From an uncultured Christensenella sp. (GTDB taxonomy: Bacteria > Bacillota > Clostridia > Christensenellales > Borkfalkiaceae), in the NCBI GenBank assembly GCA_910577875.1, contig CAJTNY010000001.1:84570-148569 (forward strand): a stretch of 64,000 nucleotides of DNA, written 5' to 3'. A model generated the notes under the pieces. The model made no database searches. It was not told where the DNA came from and saw only the letters and a list, made by a program, of their open reading frames with translations. Positions 55,796 to 64,000 of this stretch are shown piece by piece. Positions within the stretch are counted from its first letter, which is position 1. Each line of letters starts with the position of its first letter. A program made the position numbers and the translations under genes.

Positions 55796-58741
55796 TTACT
55801 TGTGGTCATTCCAGTAACAGCAGTCCTTATACTTTTTCCCGCTCCCGCAGGGGCAAGGGTCGTTTCTTCCGACCTTTGCGGACTTAGAATTCACTTTGGG
55901 CTGAGCCTTACCGCCGATGTTCGCCATTAAATCGGTGGGGGATTTGGGCGCGTCGCCTATTGCCGGCGCGCTTGCGTTTTTTTCGATACTCTCGGCAGGT
56001 TTCGTTTCCGACTGTGCGGAAACCGTTTCGGGCGCGGGTATACGCTGTATAGGAACTTGTCTGCCCTGCTGAATTCGAACTATTCTGCCTTTCAAAAGCC
56101 TTGAAATGGTGACGGTTCTGATTCGCTCAATCATTTCCTCGAACATCTGATAGCCTTCCTGCTTGTAAGAAATAACAGGGTCCTGCTGAGCGTATCCGCG
56201 AAGTCCTATACCTTTTCTGAGCTGGTCCATAGCGTCGATATGGTCTATCCAGTTTCTGTCTACGCCGCGAAGAAGCTCGTTGCGTTCTATCTGATAGTAG
56301 TCAACCTGACCGTTTGTATCGTTGCGAATATTTTCGATTTTCTGCTCGTAAGCTTTTATTACTTCTTTAGAAATCTTATTGAGCGCGTGTTCGTAGTCCC
56401 ATTTTTCAAGCATTTCGCGGGTAATAACGAACTCGCATTCGTCGGGATATACTTTCTGCTGCAATGCTTCGTTCAAAGCATTCTCGTCCCACTTCTCAGG
56501 CATAGCGTCAGTGTTTACTGTTTCACCGAGAATTTTCGCAATATAATCGGGTATATATTTGAGCATCTGTTCGTGAACGTTCTCGCCTTTAAGCACTTTC
56601 AGCCTTTCGCCGTAAATTGTCTTACGCTGTTCGTTCATTACTTCGTCATATTGGAGCGTGTGTTTTCTTATACCGAAGTTTCTGCCCTCTATGGCTTTCT
56701 GCGCGTTCTCAACGCTTCTTGAAAGCATTTTCGACTGCAAGCACTGGTCCTCTTCAATCTTGAATATATTGTAGAGCTTTTTCATACTCTCGCCGCCGAA
56801 TCTCTTTGCCAGGTCGTCTTCGAGCGAAATAAAGAATATTGAGTCGCCGGGGTCGCCCTGTCGCCCGCTTCTTCCGCGGAGCTGGTTATCGATACGACGC
56901 GACTCGTGACGTTCGGTACCGAGTATGCACAATCCACCCGCCGCAACGACCTGTTCTTTTTCCGCGTCCGTTTCGGCTTTATAATTGGCATACAGTTCCG
57001 CGTATCTCTGCCTTGCAACAGTCTCCTCTTCGGTAAATTCCCTGTCCGCATAAGAGATTGCGGTTTCTATCATTTCGTGTTCGTAACCCTCTTCACGCAT
57101 ACGTTTTTTCGCAAGGTATTCGGGATTGCCGCCCAAAAGAATATCGGTGCCTCGACCCGCCATATTGGTTGCAATTGTCACGGCTCCGAACCTGCCCGCC
57201 TGCGCGACTATTTCAGCCTCGCGCGCGTGGTTCTTCGCGTTCAGGATATTGTGTTTAATTCCGTTTCTTCTCAGAAGTCTCGAAATTTCTTCCGACTTTT
57301 CGACAGTTACCGTACCTATAAGAATTGGCTGACCTTTTGCGTGGCGTTCTGCAACTTCGTTTACAATCGCCTTTTTCTTTCCCTCTACCGTAGAGTAAAT
57401 CATATCCGCGTAGTCTACACGCTGAACAGGACGGTTGGTCGGAATCTCAACGACGTCGAGAGAGTAGATTGTTCTGAACTCGTCTTCTTCGGTCTTAGCG
57501 GTACCGGTCATACCAGAAAGTTTGTTGTAAAGTCTGAAATAGTTTTGGAAAGTTACGGTCGCGTGCGTCTTGTTTTCGTCCTTGACCTTTACCTTTTCCT
57601 TAGCTTCGATTGCCTGATGAAGTCCGTCCGAATATCTTCTGCCGTTGAGCACACGTCCCGTGAACTCGTCGACAATTAAAATTTCGCCGTCGTCGGAAAC
57701 GATATAGTCCTCGTCGCGCTTGAAAAGCTCGTGAGCTTTCAACGCCTGCTGGATATGGTGGTTCAAGTCAGCGTTTTCTATATCGCCGAGATTGGGGATA
57801 TTGAAAAATCTCTCCGCTTTCTCCGCGCCCTTTTCGGTAATGGTTACGGACTTATCCTTTCTGTCGATGATATAGTCCCAGTTGTCCATTTCCTCTAAAA
57901 TCGCGGTAAGCTTATCCTGCGCTTCCTGCTCTTTCTCGTTTAATTCTTTCTTTTTGCGGGAAGGAGCTTTTTTCTCGGCATCCTTTTTATCGTCGTCGAA
58001 ACCGCCCGAAAGCGTACGGACGAACTTGTCCACGTCTTCGTAAAGTTTGGAACTTTCTCCGCCTCTGCCGGAAATAATCAAAGGAGTTCTCGCCTCGTCT
58101 ATCAAAATCGAGTCGACCTCATCGATAATACAGTAATTGAGTTCTCTTTGAACCATTGCGGGAATAGAAGTTTTAAGGTTGTCGCGCAGATAGTCGAAAC
58201 CGAGCTCGTTGTTCGTCGCATAGATAATATCGGAAGCGTAGGCTTTCTTTTTCTCGTCGTCGTCCATTCCCGGAACGACAACGCCGACAGTCAAGCCCAT
58301 AAATTTATGAACCTTGCCCATCCACTCAGCGTCACGCTTTGCAAGATAGTCGTTGACCGTGACTATGTGAACGCCTTTGCCGGACAGCGCGTTGAGATAC
58401 GCAGGCAACGTCGAAACGAGCGTCTTTCCTTCACCCGTTTTCATTTCTGCGATTCTGCCCTGATGCAGACAGATGCCGCCGACTATCTGAACATGGAAGT
58501 GCTTCATTTTAAGAACACGCCAGCTTGCTTCCCTGAGCGCGGCGAAAGCGTCGAACAGAATATCATCGAGCGTTTCGCCCGCCGCGAGTCTGTCCTTCAA
58601 AATTTTCGTCTGTCCTTTCAACTCTTCGTCGGACATCGTCTGATATTTCGGTTCGAGCTCCTCGACCTTCAAAGCGAGCTTATTAAGTTTTTTAAGACTC
58701 TTCCTCGAATCCGAACCGAGCAAATATTTTATTAAACCCAT
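55796..58741 (-). CDS. secA: Protein translocase ATPase SecA
   Basis: 981 residues, longer than typical Bacillus SecA. Walker A MKTGEGKTL near residue 100, DEAD-box version IIDEVDSILIDEART near 205, the protein cross-linking domain, helicase motifs including TNMAGRGTDILLGG, and RQGDPGDS. A charged insertion (DDDKKDAEKKAPSRKKKELN, near 247-270) lengthens it. The C-terminal SEC-C zinc motif DPCPCGSGKKYKDCC is intact and binds SecB or ribosomes in other species. It drives export of the many lipoproteins and secreted proteins of this window. GAGG precedes the ATG. Confidence 0.97.
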   Translation of the reverse strand: MGLIKYLLGSDSRKSLKKLNKLALKVEELEPKYQTMSDEELKGQTKILKDRLAAGETLDDILFDAFAALREASWRVLKMKHFHVQIVGGICLHQGRIAEMKTGEGKTLVSTLPAYLNALSGKGVHIVTVNDYLAKRDAEWMGKVHKFMGLTVGVVVPGMDDDEKKKAYASDIIYATNNELGFDYLRDNLKTSIPAMVQRELNYCIIDEVDSILIDEARTPLIISGRGGESSKLYEDVDKFVRTLSGGFDDDKKDAEKKAPSRKKKELNEKEQEAQDKLTAILEEMDNWDYIIDRKDKSVTITEKGAEKAERFFNIPNLGDIENADLNHHIQQALKAHELFKRDEDYIVSDDGEILIVDEFTGRVLNGRRYSDGLHQAIEAKEKVKVKDENKTHATVTFQNYFRLYNKLSGMTGTAKTEEDEFRTIYSLDVVEIPTNRPVQRVDYADMIYSTVEGKKKAIVNEVAERHAKGQPILIGTVTVEKSEEISRLLRRNGIKHNILNAKNHAREAEIVAQAGRFGAVTIATNMAGRGTDILLGGNPEYLAKKRMREEGYEHEMIETAISYADREFTEEETVARQRYAELYANYKAETDAEKEQVVAAGGLCILGTERHESRRIDNQLRGRSGRQGDPGDSIFFISLEDDLAKRFGGESMKKLYNIFKIEEDQCLQSKMLSRSVENAQKAIEGRNFGIRKHTLQYDEVMNEQRKTIYGERLKVLKGENVHEQMLKYIPDYIAKILGETVNTDAMPEKWDENALNEALQQKVYPDECEFVITREMLEKWDYEHALNKISKEVIKAYEQKIENIRNDTNGQVDYYQIERNELLRGVDRNWIDHIDAMDQLRKGIGLRGYAQQDPVISYKQEGYQMFEEMIERIRTVTISRLLKGRIVRIQQGRQVPIQRIPAPETVSAQSETKPAESIEKNASAPAIGDAPKSPTDLMANIGGKAQPKVNSKSAKVGRNDPCPCGSGKKYKDCCYWNDHK

Positions 58742-58853
58742 TTATACAACCTCAGTTTGTTTTTTAAATAATCTCTTCTAATTGTACTATATTTAAAACG
58801 ATAAGTAAAATTGTTTTTTTGAAAATTTTGCATTTTTTTGGAAAAAATAACAG

Positions 58854-58884
58854 TAAGGCGCGGTTCGAAACGAACCGCGCCTTA
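58854..58884 (-). terminator. Terminator of the small LRR lipoprotein gene
   Basis: Perfect 14-bp stem TAAGGCGCGGTTCG / CGAACCGCGCCTTA with an AAA loop, twelve bases after the stop codon at 58897; T-rich sequence follows on the minus strand. Confidence 0.85.
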
Positions 58885-58896
58885 TTTTAAATAAAT

Positions 58897-59382
58897 TTAC
58901 CGATCTACCGCTACTTGTATTTTCTCGTCCGAGCAATGAATGAAGCACCAGCCGATACCGTTAAAAGCGCCCGCATCCGCGAGCCAGTCGTTACCGTCGT
59001 CACCCTTGTCAATAGCTTCCCACTGCTCTTTCGTACCGCCGAAATAAATATCCGTAAGATAGTGACAACCCCAGAATGCGTTACTGCCGATTTGAGTTAC
59101 GCTGTCGGGGATAGTTATACTTTCAAGATGCACTAAAAGAAACGCCCCTTCCTCGAACGCGTACTCACCGATTGCGGTTACGGGCTTATCATTGTAAACG
59201 GACGGAATTTTTATATTTTTTCCTCTTGAACTTCCGCTCACGGAATAGGCAATTACTTCGCCGTTTTCTTCAATCTCGGAATAATAAATCGTGGCATTCC
59301 CCGAACCGCAGGCGGTAAAGCCCAGCGCACAGCAAATTAAAGCGGTTACAGTCAATAGGGCGAATAAAAATTTTTTCTTCAT
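58897..59382 (-). CDS. Small lipoprotein with a BspA-type leucine-rich repeat
   Basis: 161 residues. Signal MKKKFLFALLTVTALICCAL with lipobox FTAC. A strand region (TIYYSEIEENGEVIAYSVSG) precedes the LRR_5 unit with KPVTAIGEYAFEEGAF and ITIPDSVTQIGSNAFWGCHY. The C-terminus with GGTKEQWEAIDKGDDG matches the end of the larger LRR lipoprotein at 15216-17027 (GTKEQWNAINKWDNWD). It is therefore a minimal member of the same surface-protein family. GGAG precedes the ATG. Confidence 0.85.
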   Translation of the reverse strand: MKKKFLFALLTVTALICCALGFTACGSGNATIYYSEIEENGEVIAYSVSGSSRGKNIKIPSVYNDKPVTAIGEYAFEEGAFLLVHLESITIPDSVTQIGSNAFWGCHYLTDIYFGGTKEQWEAIDKGDDGNDWLADAGAFNGIGWCFIHCSDEKIQVAVDR

Positions 59383-59447
59383 CGGAGTACTCCTTTTATT
59401 AACTAAACGAATTGACTTGCCGTTTTGTCCCGCTTGTTTAAAAAATT

Positions 59448-61160
59448 TTACGCCTCTATATCCGTAAACGCAAACTTCTCCACGTCGAAAAGCCCCGTAT
59501 CGAGTATCTTCAATTTGGGAATTACGGCAAGCGAAAGAAAAGCGAGCGACATAAACGCCTCATACTCGCGCTTGACACCCATAGTGTGCGCCGTTTCTAT
59601 AAGCGCGCGGGAATCGCGCTGTAAGCTTTCCGCGTCGCGCGAGGACATAAGTCCCGCGATATCGAGCGTTAAGGAATGAACCTCGCCCGACTCGCTGTTG
59701 ACAATAACCATTCCCCCGCCGATTTCTTTGAGCGAATTTACCGCTTTCGCCATAGCTTCGTTATCATCGCCCAAGAGGATTATATTGTGCGAGTCGTGCG
59801 CTATGGTTATGCCCATAGCCCCGCCCTTAAAGCCGTAACCTTTAAAAAGCGCCCTGCCGATATTGCCCGTCAATTTATGCCTTTCGACGACGGCGAGCTT
59901 TAATAAGTCGGTACCCTTTACTATAACGTCGCCGTCTCCGCTTTTGACGTTTACTACCTCACAGCCCGTTACCACTCCCCCGGGAAGAATAGTCATAGCT
60001 TTGGCTTTGTCCGAATTTATGACTAGCTTGAAATCGTCGGCCGTCATTTTTCTTACGTGCACGGTATTCAGTACGCTTTCGGGAAGATACCTCTTCGACG
60101 TATCGAAAAGTGGCTTTCCGTTCTCTGCAACGACTTTGCCGTTTTTGATTACCAGTTTTGCGCAAAAGTCTTTTAAATTATTCACCGCAACCATATCGGC
60201 GAGCCAGAACGGTGCGATGCCTCCGCGGTGTTTTAAACCGTAACATTCCGCAACGTTGAGCGTCGCGCAGGTTACCGCCTGAACAGGGTCGAGCCCGTCC
60301 GCGACAAGACGGCGCAAAGCGTCGTCGAGATGACCTTTTTCTTTCAGGTCGGCGGCGTGTCTGTCGTCCGTACAGAGAATTAACCGCCGCATATTCGCGG
60401 GCGTAATAGCTTTTGCGTTGCCAAGATTCTGCGTGGAAGAGCCGTGACGGATATGGACGTACATACCCTTGGAAACCTTTTCTTCCACCTCTTCGAGCGT
60501 TACGCACTCGTGGTCGGTAGAAATACCTCCGCACAGATACGCATTGAGCTCGCACCCGTAAACCGACGGCGCGTGTCCGTCTATTATTTTGCCCACGGAA
60601 TGCGCGGCTTCGAGCTTTTGCAAAACGTCGCCGTCGCAGTTGATTACGCCGGGGTAGTTCATAAATTCGCCGAGTCCGAAATAACGCTCTTTCTGTATAT
60701 TCTCGGCTATGTCCTTACCGTTCAGAACCGCTCCGCTCGTTTCGAAAGGTGTAGCTGGTACGCAGGACGGTAATTGAAGCATAACGTCCAGAGGCACGTT
60801 TTCGGAAGCCTTTAAAATATAATCGCAACCCGCCGTACCGCATACGTTGGTAATTTCGTGCGGGTCAGCTATAATTGCGGTCGTTCCGCGCGGAACTATA
60901 AGCGACGCAAATTCTTCGGGGGAAAGCTGTGACGACTCGATATGTACGTGTCCGTCTATATACGCAGGAAGCACGGTGAGCGACGAGCAGTCTATTTCCG
61001 TCTCGCCTTCGTATTTTCCGACCCCCACTATTTTTTCGTCTACGATTGCAATATCGCCCTTTCTGAGCTTTCCGCAGAACACGTCGACATACGACGCATT
61101 TTTAAGAACCAAATCGGCTTTGACTTCGCGCCGCGCGGCCTTAATATATTTTTCTAACAT
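59448..61160 (-). CDS. ade: Adenine deaminase
   Basis: 570 residues from the ATG at 61160 (MLEKYIKAARRE), preceded by AGGTG. Amidohydrolase metal site with YIDGHVHIESSQLSPEEFA and ADPHEITNVCG, then GEFMNYPGV and IDGHAPSVYG. A later block has TDHECVTLEEVEEKVSKGMY and CTDDRHAADL. The C-terminal domain typical of AdeC includes GITIAHDSHNIILLGDDNEA. Converts adenine to hypoxanthine and ammonia in purine salvage, a natural partner of the purine permease upstream. Its own promoter overlaps the terminator of the permease gene. Confidence 0.95.
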   Translation of the reverse strand: MLEKYIKAARREVKADLVLKNASYVDVFCGKLRKGDIAIVDEKIVGVGKYEGETEIDCSSLTVLPAYIDGHVHIESSQLSPEEFASLIVPRGTTAIIADPHEITNVCGTAGCDYILKASENVPLDVMLQLPSCVPATPFETSGAVLNGKDIAENIQKERYFGLGEFMNYPGVINCDGDVLQKLEAAHSVGKIIDGHAPSVYGCELNAYLCGGISTDHECVTLEEVEEKVSKGMYVHIRHGSSTQNLGNAKAITPANMRRLILCTDDRHAADLKEKGHLDDALRRLVADGLDPVQAVTCATLNVAECYGLKHRGGIAPFWLADMVAVNNLKDFCAKLVIKNGKVVAENGKPLFDTSKRYLPESVLNTVHVRKMTADDFKLVINSDKAKAMTILPGGVVTGCEVVNVKSGDGDVIVKGTDLLKLAVVERHKLTGNIGRALFKGYGFKGGAMGITIAHDSHNIILLGDDNEAMAKAVNSLKEIGGGMVIVNSESGEVHSLTLDIAGLMSSRDAESLQRDSRALIETAHTMGVKREYEAFMSLAFLSLAVIPKLKILDTGLFDVEKFAFTDIEA

Positions 61161-61180
61161 TTTACACCTCACTGTAAAAG

Positions 61181-61209
61181 AGTATAACATAAATCCGCCG
61201 CTTTTTCAA
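61181..61209 (-). promoter_or_regulatory. Promoter of adenine deaminase, nested in the upstream terminator
   Basis: Minus strand TTGAAA (61204-61209), 17-base spacer and TATACT (61181-61186). The -35 lies in the loop and right arm of the permease terminator. Confidence 0.5.
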
Positions 61210-61220
61210 GCGGCGGATTT
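61191..61220 (-). terminator. Terminator of the purine permease gene
   Basis: Perfect 13-bp stem AAATCCGCCGCTT / AAGCGGCGGATTT with a TTTC loop, eleven bases after the permease stop codon; second arm ends in T. Confidence 0.8.
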
Positions 61221-61231
61221 GATTTTTACAA

Positions 61232-62914
61232 TTATATTACTTTGGGAACAAAGAAATATATTAAGAAGAATACCGTTATTATCGCAGTTACGACAGAGAC
61301 GGGCCACTTGGGTTTAACGGCTTCTCCGCCCTTTTTGGAAACTACGGCATACTTGATTATTTCGACTATGTAGCAGATAACGTTGATTATTACGTACGAA
61401 ATTATTCCGAGTCCTATACCGCCCGTTATCGAGTAAGCAAGAGGCATCATAACTATCGTGATAAACGAGGGAATAGCCACTCTCAAATCGGTGAAATCTA
61501 TTTTTGTAACCGAGCTCATCATAAGCACACCGACGTATATGAGCGCGCCGCCCGCCGCGGCGGAAGGGATAAACGCAAATATCGGAAGCAGGAAAATCGA
61601 AAGAAGGAACATAACCGCAACCGTAAGTGCTGTAAGACCCGTTTTACCGCCCGCGGCAATACCCGTGCCCGATTCAACGAACGTTGTAACCGTAGAAGTT
61701 CCCAACAGCGCGCCCGTGCAGGTCGCGATAGAGTCTGACAGCATAGTCTTAGTAAAATTAAGAGGTTTGCCTTTCTCGTCGAGAAGTCCCGCTTTCGTAC
61801 AGCAACCGAGAACCGTGCCCATCGTATCGAACATATCGAGCATACAGAAAGTAATTACAAGCGCAACAATCGTAAACGCGCTGCCTTTGGGGAAAGAGAA
61901 CCCACTCGTGAAAGCGGCAAGGAACGAACCGCCCGCGTTCTCATCCATAGAGAAGAAATTTTTGAAATTGTTCCAGAACTTCCAGCTTTCGCCGTCTGTA
62001 AGTACGTCCACGTCCGCAACCCCCATAGGAATAGCTACAAGCGTTGCGATTATCATACCGAGAATTACCGAGCCTTTAACCTTGTAATGCGAAAGAATTC
62101 CGATTGAAATAAGCGAAATAAGACAGACGACGGCTCCGCGCGCAGCCTCGTTCACGGTCTGCGACACTCCGCCTACGCCTTCCACTATAACGCCCCACTG
62201 AACGAGCTGGGAACCCCAGTTCGTAAAGTCTACAAGTCCGACCTGCGTAAAACCGTTGGTCACTATAAGTCCCGCATTCTGCATACCGATAAACGCAATA
62301 AACAAACCTATACCTACGGGTATAGCGACGCGGATACCCTCGGGAACGGAATCGAAAATCTTTTCTCTTATTCCGATAAGTCTACCGGTTACCTTGTCCT
62401 TTCCGCAGGGAACGACCGTTAAAAGCAGGAACAGAACGCCGCTTATAAACGTAATAGCCATTGCATTGCCGAACGAGAAAGTAACCTTGTAAGTGTACAC
62501 TGCGCTCGCGCCTATCATGCCGCCTATCATCGCATTTATTCCCATACCGGGAGCTTGTGCCAGCGGAAGTTTGGCAAGGAACGCCATAAGCAGACAGCCT
62601 ATTACCGCGCCCAGCGCCGTCGCAATGAAAATCGAAGGGCTTAAAAGCGCAGCCACAGCTTTATCGTCAAGCTGACCCGTAATTTGTATAGGGTTGACTA
62701 CGAGTATGTAAGCCATCGCAAGGAAAGTCGTAAGTCCCGCAAAGATTTCGACTTTAAACGACGAGCCGAATCTGCCGATACCGAAATACCTGTCGATAGC
62801 CGATTTGAAACCTTTACTCTTGCCCGACTGAGCAACCGTTTCCATCGAACCGTCTCCGCCCGCGTCGGGTTGAACCTGTTCTGTTTCCGACTTGTTATCT
62901 TCTGTGTTGTCCAT
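61232..62914 (-). CDS. NCS2/AzgA-type purine permease
   Basis: 560 residues. After a polar N-terminus of about 35 residues, the AzgA motif YFGIGRFGSSFKVEIFAGLT leads into about 12 to 14 membrane helices. Hallmarks are TTFLAMAYILVVNP, PLAQAPGMGINAMIGG (about 115-130, substrate-site region), VPEGIRVAIPVGIGLFIAFIG and TFVESGTGIAAGGKTGLTAL. The family imports hypoxanthine, guanine or adenine with protons. TCAGGAGGA precedes the ATG and can be paired off in the leader RNA. Adenine deaminase lies directly downstream, so adenine or hypoxanthine uptake is likely. Confidence 0.93.
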   Translation of the reverse strand: MDNTEDNKSETEQVQPDAGGDGSMETVAQSGKSKGFKSAIDRYFGIGRFGSSFKVEIFAGLTTFLAMAYILVVNPIQITGQLDDKAVAALLSPSIFIATALGAVIGCLLMAFLAKLPLAQAPGMGINAMIGGMIGASAVYTYKVTFSFGNAMAITFISGVLFLLLTVVPCGKDKVTGRLIGIREKIFDSVPEGIRVAIPVGIGLFIAFIGMQNAGLIVTNGFTQVGLVDFTNWGSQLVQWGVIVEGVGGVSQTVNEAARGAVVCLISLISIGILSHYKVKGSVILGMIIATLVAIPMGVADVDVLTDGESWKFWNNFKNFFSMDENAGGSFLAAFTSGFSFPKGSAFTIVALVITFCMLDMFDTMGTVLGCCTKAGLLDEKGKPLNFTKTMLSDSIATCTGALLGTSTVTTFVESGTGIAAGGKTGLTALTVAVMFLLSIFLLPIFAFIPSAAAGGALIYVGVLMMSSVTKIDFTDLRVAIPSFITIVMMPLAYSITGGIGLGIISYVIINVICYIVEIIKYAVVSKKGGEAVKPKWPVSVVTAIITVFFLIYFFVPKVI

Positions 62915-62924
62915 TTAGAAAAAA

Positions 62925-62994
62925 TCCTCCTGATAAATTTCAGGCGTTTGCGTTTTACGCAAACGGTCCCCGCGGGGACCCTTTCACCTGTTTA
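62925..62994 (-). promoter_or_regulatory. Riboswitch-like leader of the purine permease
   Basis: Minus-strand RNA from the predicted start near 62994: ATAAA-CAGG pairs with CCTG-(AAA)-TTTAT as stem P1. It encloses hairpins GGTCCCC-GC-GGGGACC (62965-62980) and GTTTGCGT-AAA-ACGCAAAC (62946-62964). Alternatively the same CCTGA (62940-62944) pairs with TCAGG (62929-62933), which contains the start of the ribosome binding site AGGAGG. The two states exclude each other. It does not match the guanine/adenine riboswitch consensus as I know it. Confidence 0.55.
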
Positions 62995-62999
62995 TCACA

Positions 63000-63029
63000 A
63001 TTGTAACATACAACAAAACAAATCGGCAA
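63000..63029 (-). promoter_or_regulatory. Promoter of the purine permease
   Basis: Minus strand TTGCCG (63024-63029), 18-base spacer and TACAAT (63000-63005). The -35 is part of the preceding terminator arm. Start of transcription falls at about 62993, right at the base of the leader stem. Confidence 0.5.
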
Positions 63030-63050
63030 ACGTTTGAACAACGTTTGCCG
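63024..63050 (-). terminator. Terminator of the metal-transporting ATPase gene
   Basis: Perfect 11-bp stem CGGCAAACGTT / AACGTTTGCCG with a TGAAC loop, 27 bases after the ATPase stop codon; followed on the minus strand by ATTTGTTTTG. Confidence 0.75.
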
Positions 63051-63076
63051 TAAAAGCTTTCACAAATTTTTATTTC

Positions 63077-64000
63077 TTATTTTATCAACGCGGTCCGCAT
63101 CGAGTTAATCACCGCCAAAAGCATAACCCCGACGTCGGCTATAACCGACGCTATTAGCGGAAGCGTGAAATTCGGAACGGCTACGCTCAAAACCATAATC
63201 ACGGCTTTGACCAGAAGAGAACCGACTATATTCTGCACCACTATTCTTCTTGTGCCTTTTGCAATTCTTCTGCCCTTTGGAAGCAAAGCCAGATTATCCG
63301 AAACAAGCACGACGTCGCTCGCCTCGATAGCGGCGTCGGAGCCGACCTTGCCCATAGAAACAGCGCAATCCGCGGAAGTCATTACGGGCGCATCGTTAAT
63401 ACCGTCGCCGACATACAACAGCTTACCTTTCTCTTTCAGTTTTTCAGCCTCCGCGAGTTTTTCGTCGGGCAAAAGCCCTGCCTTAAAGCCGTCAAGCCCC
63501 GCTTCGCGGGCAATGCCTTCCGCCCTCTCCGCACTGTCGCCAGTAAGCATAGCCGTGTAAACCACGCCCTGTTTTTTGAGCTCAGCAACCGCCTCGCAAG
63601 CACCTTGTTTTACGCAGTCGTCTATTTCAATGACACCGACGAACTTCCCGCCGTGCGCAACGTATATAAGCGTGGACGCTCCATCTCTGCGCTCGAAATC
63701 TATTGAATATTCTTCCATAAGTTTCGCGTTTCCGCAAATAAGAATTTTGCCCTCCGCGACGCATTTAAGACCTCTGCCCGCAAGCTCTTTGACGTCTGAA
63801 ACCTCGATTCCACCGTCAATATCCTTAAACGACTGAGCTATCGGATGGGAAGAATACTTTTCGGCGGACGCCGCAAGTTTAAGAGTTCTCTCGTCCGTAT
63901 AGCTTCTGACGGCGAACCTGCCCTCGGTCAAAGTTCCCGTTTTGTCGAAAGCCGCCACGGAAGCAAGCGCAAGCGAATCGATACAGGTCGAGCCTTTCAC
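63077..64000 (-). CDS. Heavy-metal P1B-type ATPase, N-terminal part beyond the window
   Basis: 307 residues visible; the frame is open at the window end, so the ATG-like codon there is internal. Phosphorylation motif DKTGTLT (Asp19 of the visible part), SSHPIAQS with the HP pair typical of P1B pumps, MLTGDSAERAEGIA, and GDGINDAP. Two C-terminal helices end with IADVGVMLLAVINSMR; the conserved Asp and Gly there are as in Zn/Cd/Pb ATPases (ZntA/CadA) rather than Cu ATPases. Likely exports Zn2+, Cd2+ or Pb2+; the membrane CPC motif lies outside the window, so the metal is not proven. Confidence 0.92.
   Translation of the reverse strand: MKGSTCIDSLALASVAAFDKTGTLTEGRFAVRSYTDERTLKLAASAEKYSSHPIAQSFKDIDGGIEVSDVKELAGRGLKCVAEGKILICGNAKLMEEYSIDFERRDGASTLIYVAHGGKFVGVIEIDDCVKQGACEAVAELKKQGVVYTAMLTGDSAERAEGIAREAGLDGFKAGLLPDEKLAEAEKLKEKGKLLYVGDGINDAPVMTSADCAVSMGKVGSDAAIEASDVVLVSDNLALLPKGRRIAKGTRRIVVQNIVGSLLVKAVIMVLSVAVPNFTLPLIASVIADVGVMLLAVINSMRTALIK

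Noticed and set aside
56906..57679. 257-codon plus-strand frame opposite secA
   Set aside because: Antisense shadow of a highly conserved gene; the aromatic- and Arg-rich composition is typical of such frames.
61458..62087. 209-codon plus-strand frame opposite the purine permease
   Set aside because: Antisense shadow of a well recognised transporter gene.

Overview
The window reads as chromosome of a Gram-positive, endospore-lineage Clostridia/Firmicutes bacterium, probably one of the uncultured gut groups near Christensenellales. That placement is an inference from gene content and order: yqfC-yqfD-phoH-pgpH-ybeY-era-yqzL-recO in one run, a pyruvate,phosphate dikinase, many lipobox lipoproteins with BspA-type leucine-rich repeats or Big2 folds, and a SigB/SpoIIA-type sigma operon. 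Base composition is intermediate. Strong AGGAGG-type ribosome binding sites and TTGACA-17-TATAAT promoters are easy to find. No rRNA, tRNA, CRISPR array, insertion sequence or intact prophage was seen.

Layout, left to right. 1-10.5 kb: a cut-off cysteine-repeat lipoprotein, then a six-gene minus-strand operon (membrane protein, MoxR ATPase, DUF58, BatA-like vWA protein, double-vWA membrane protein, lipoprotein). 10.5-18.5 kb: an accessory stretch with two modules that each pair an ECF-like sigma factor with a single-pass membrane protein (putative anti-sigma), a secreted C39-like cysteine peptidase, two XRE regulators, two small unknown genes, a SLOG-family protein expressed divergently from its probable repressor, and a Big2/LRR lipoprotein. 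18.6-27.3 kb: ppdK followed by the conserved recO-to-yqfC housekeeping/sporulation cluster. 27.6-35.5 kb: one 2624-residue lipoprotein with internal repeats. 35.6-43.3 kb: a MinD-like ATPase with a MinE-like partner, an S41 peptidase with a PucR-type regulator, a polytopic protein with an EPVYAEPERHQPVP repeat tail and two lipoproteins. 43.5-45.3 kb: a STAS / HATPase / sigma / HATPase operon preceded by a SigB-like promoter, divergent from citrate synthase. 46.7-61.2 kb: rluA-type pseudouridine synthase, feoB, feoA, ileS, tsaD, prfB, secA, a small LRR lipoprotein and adenine deaminase. 61.2-64 kb: a purine permease of the AzgA/NCS2 type with a structured leader, and the C-terminal part of a heavy-metal P1B ATPase cut by the window end.

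Functionally the window mixes core information processing (ileS, prfB, tsaD, ybeY, era, recO, secA), central carbon metabolism (ppdK, citrate synthase), purine salvage (adenine deaminase plus purine permease), iron and metal transport, and a large envelope component (eight lipoproteins, vWA proteins, S41 and C39-like proteases). Several regulatory circuits are visible in the DNA: two sigma/anti-sigma-like pairs, a partner-switching sigma operon, a divergent XRE/SLOG pair with paired operators, and RNA leaders with competing pairings. The most promising previously undescribed candidates are the leader of the purine permease (62925-62994), the branched RNA element between prfB and tsaD (54022-54146), the MinD-like protein that lacks the P-loop lysine, the STAS operon with one degenerate and one intact HATPase, and the giant repeat lipoprotein.
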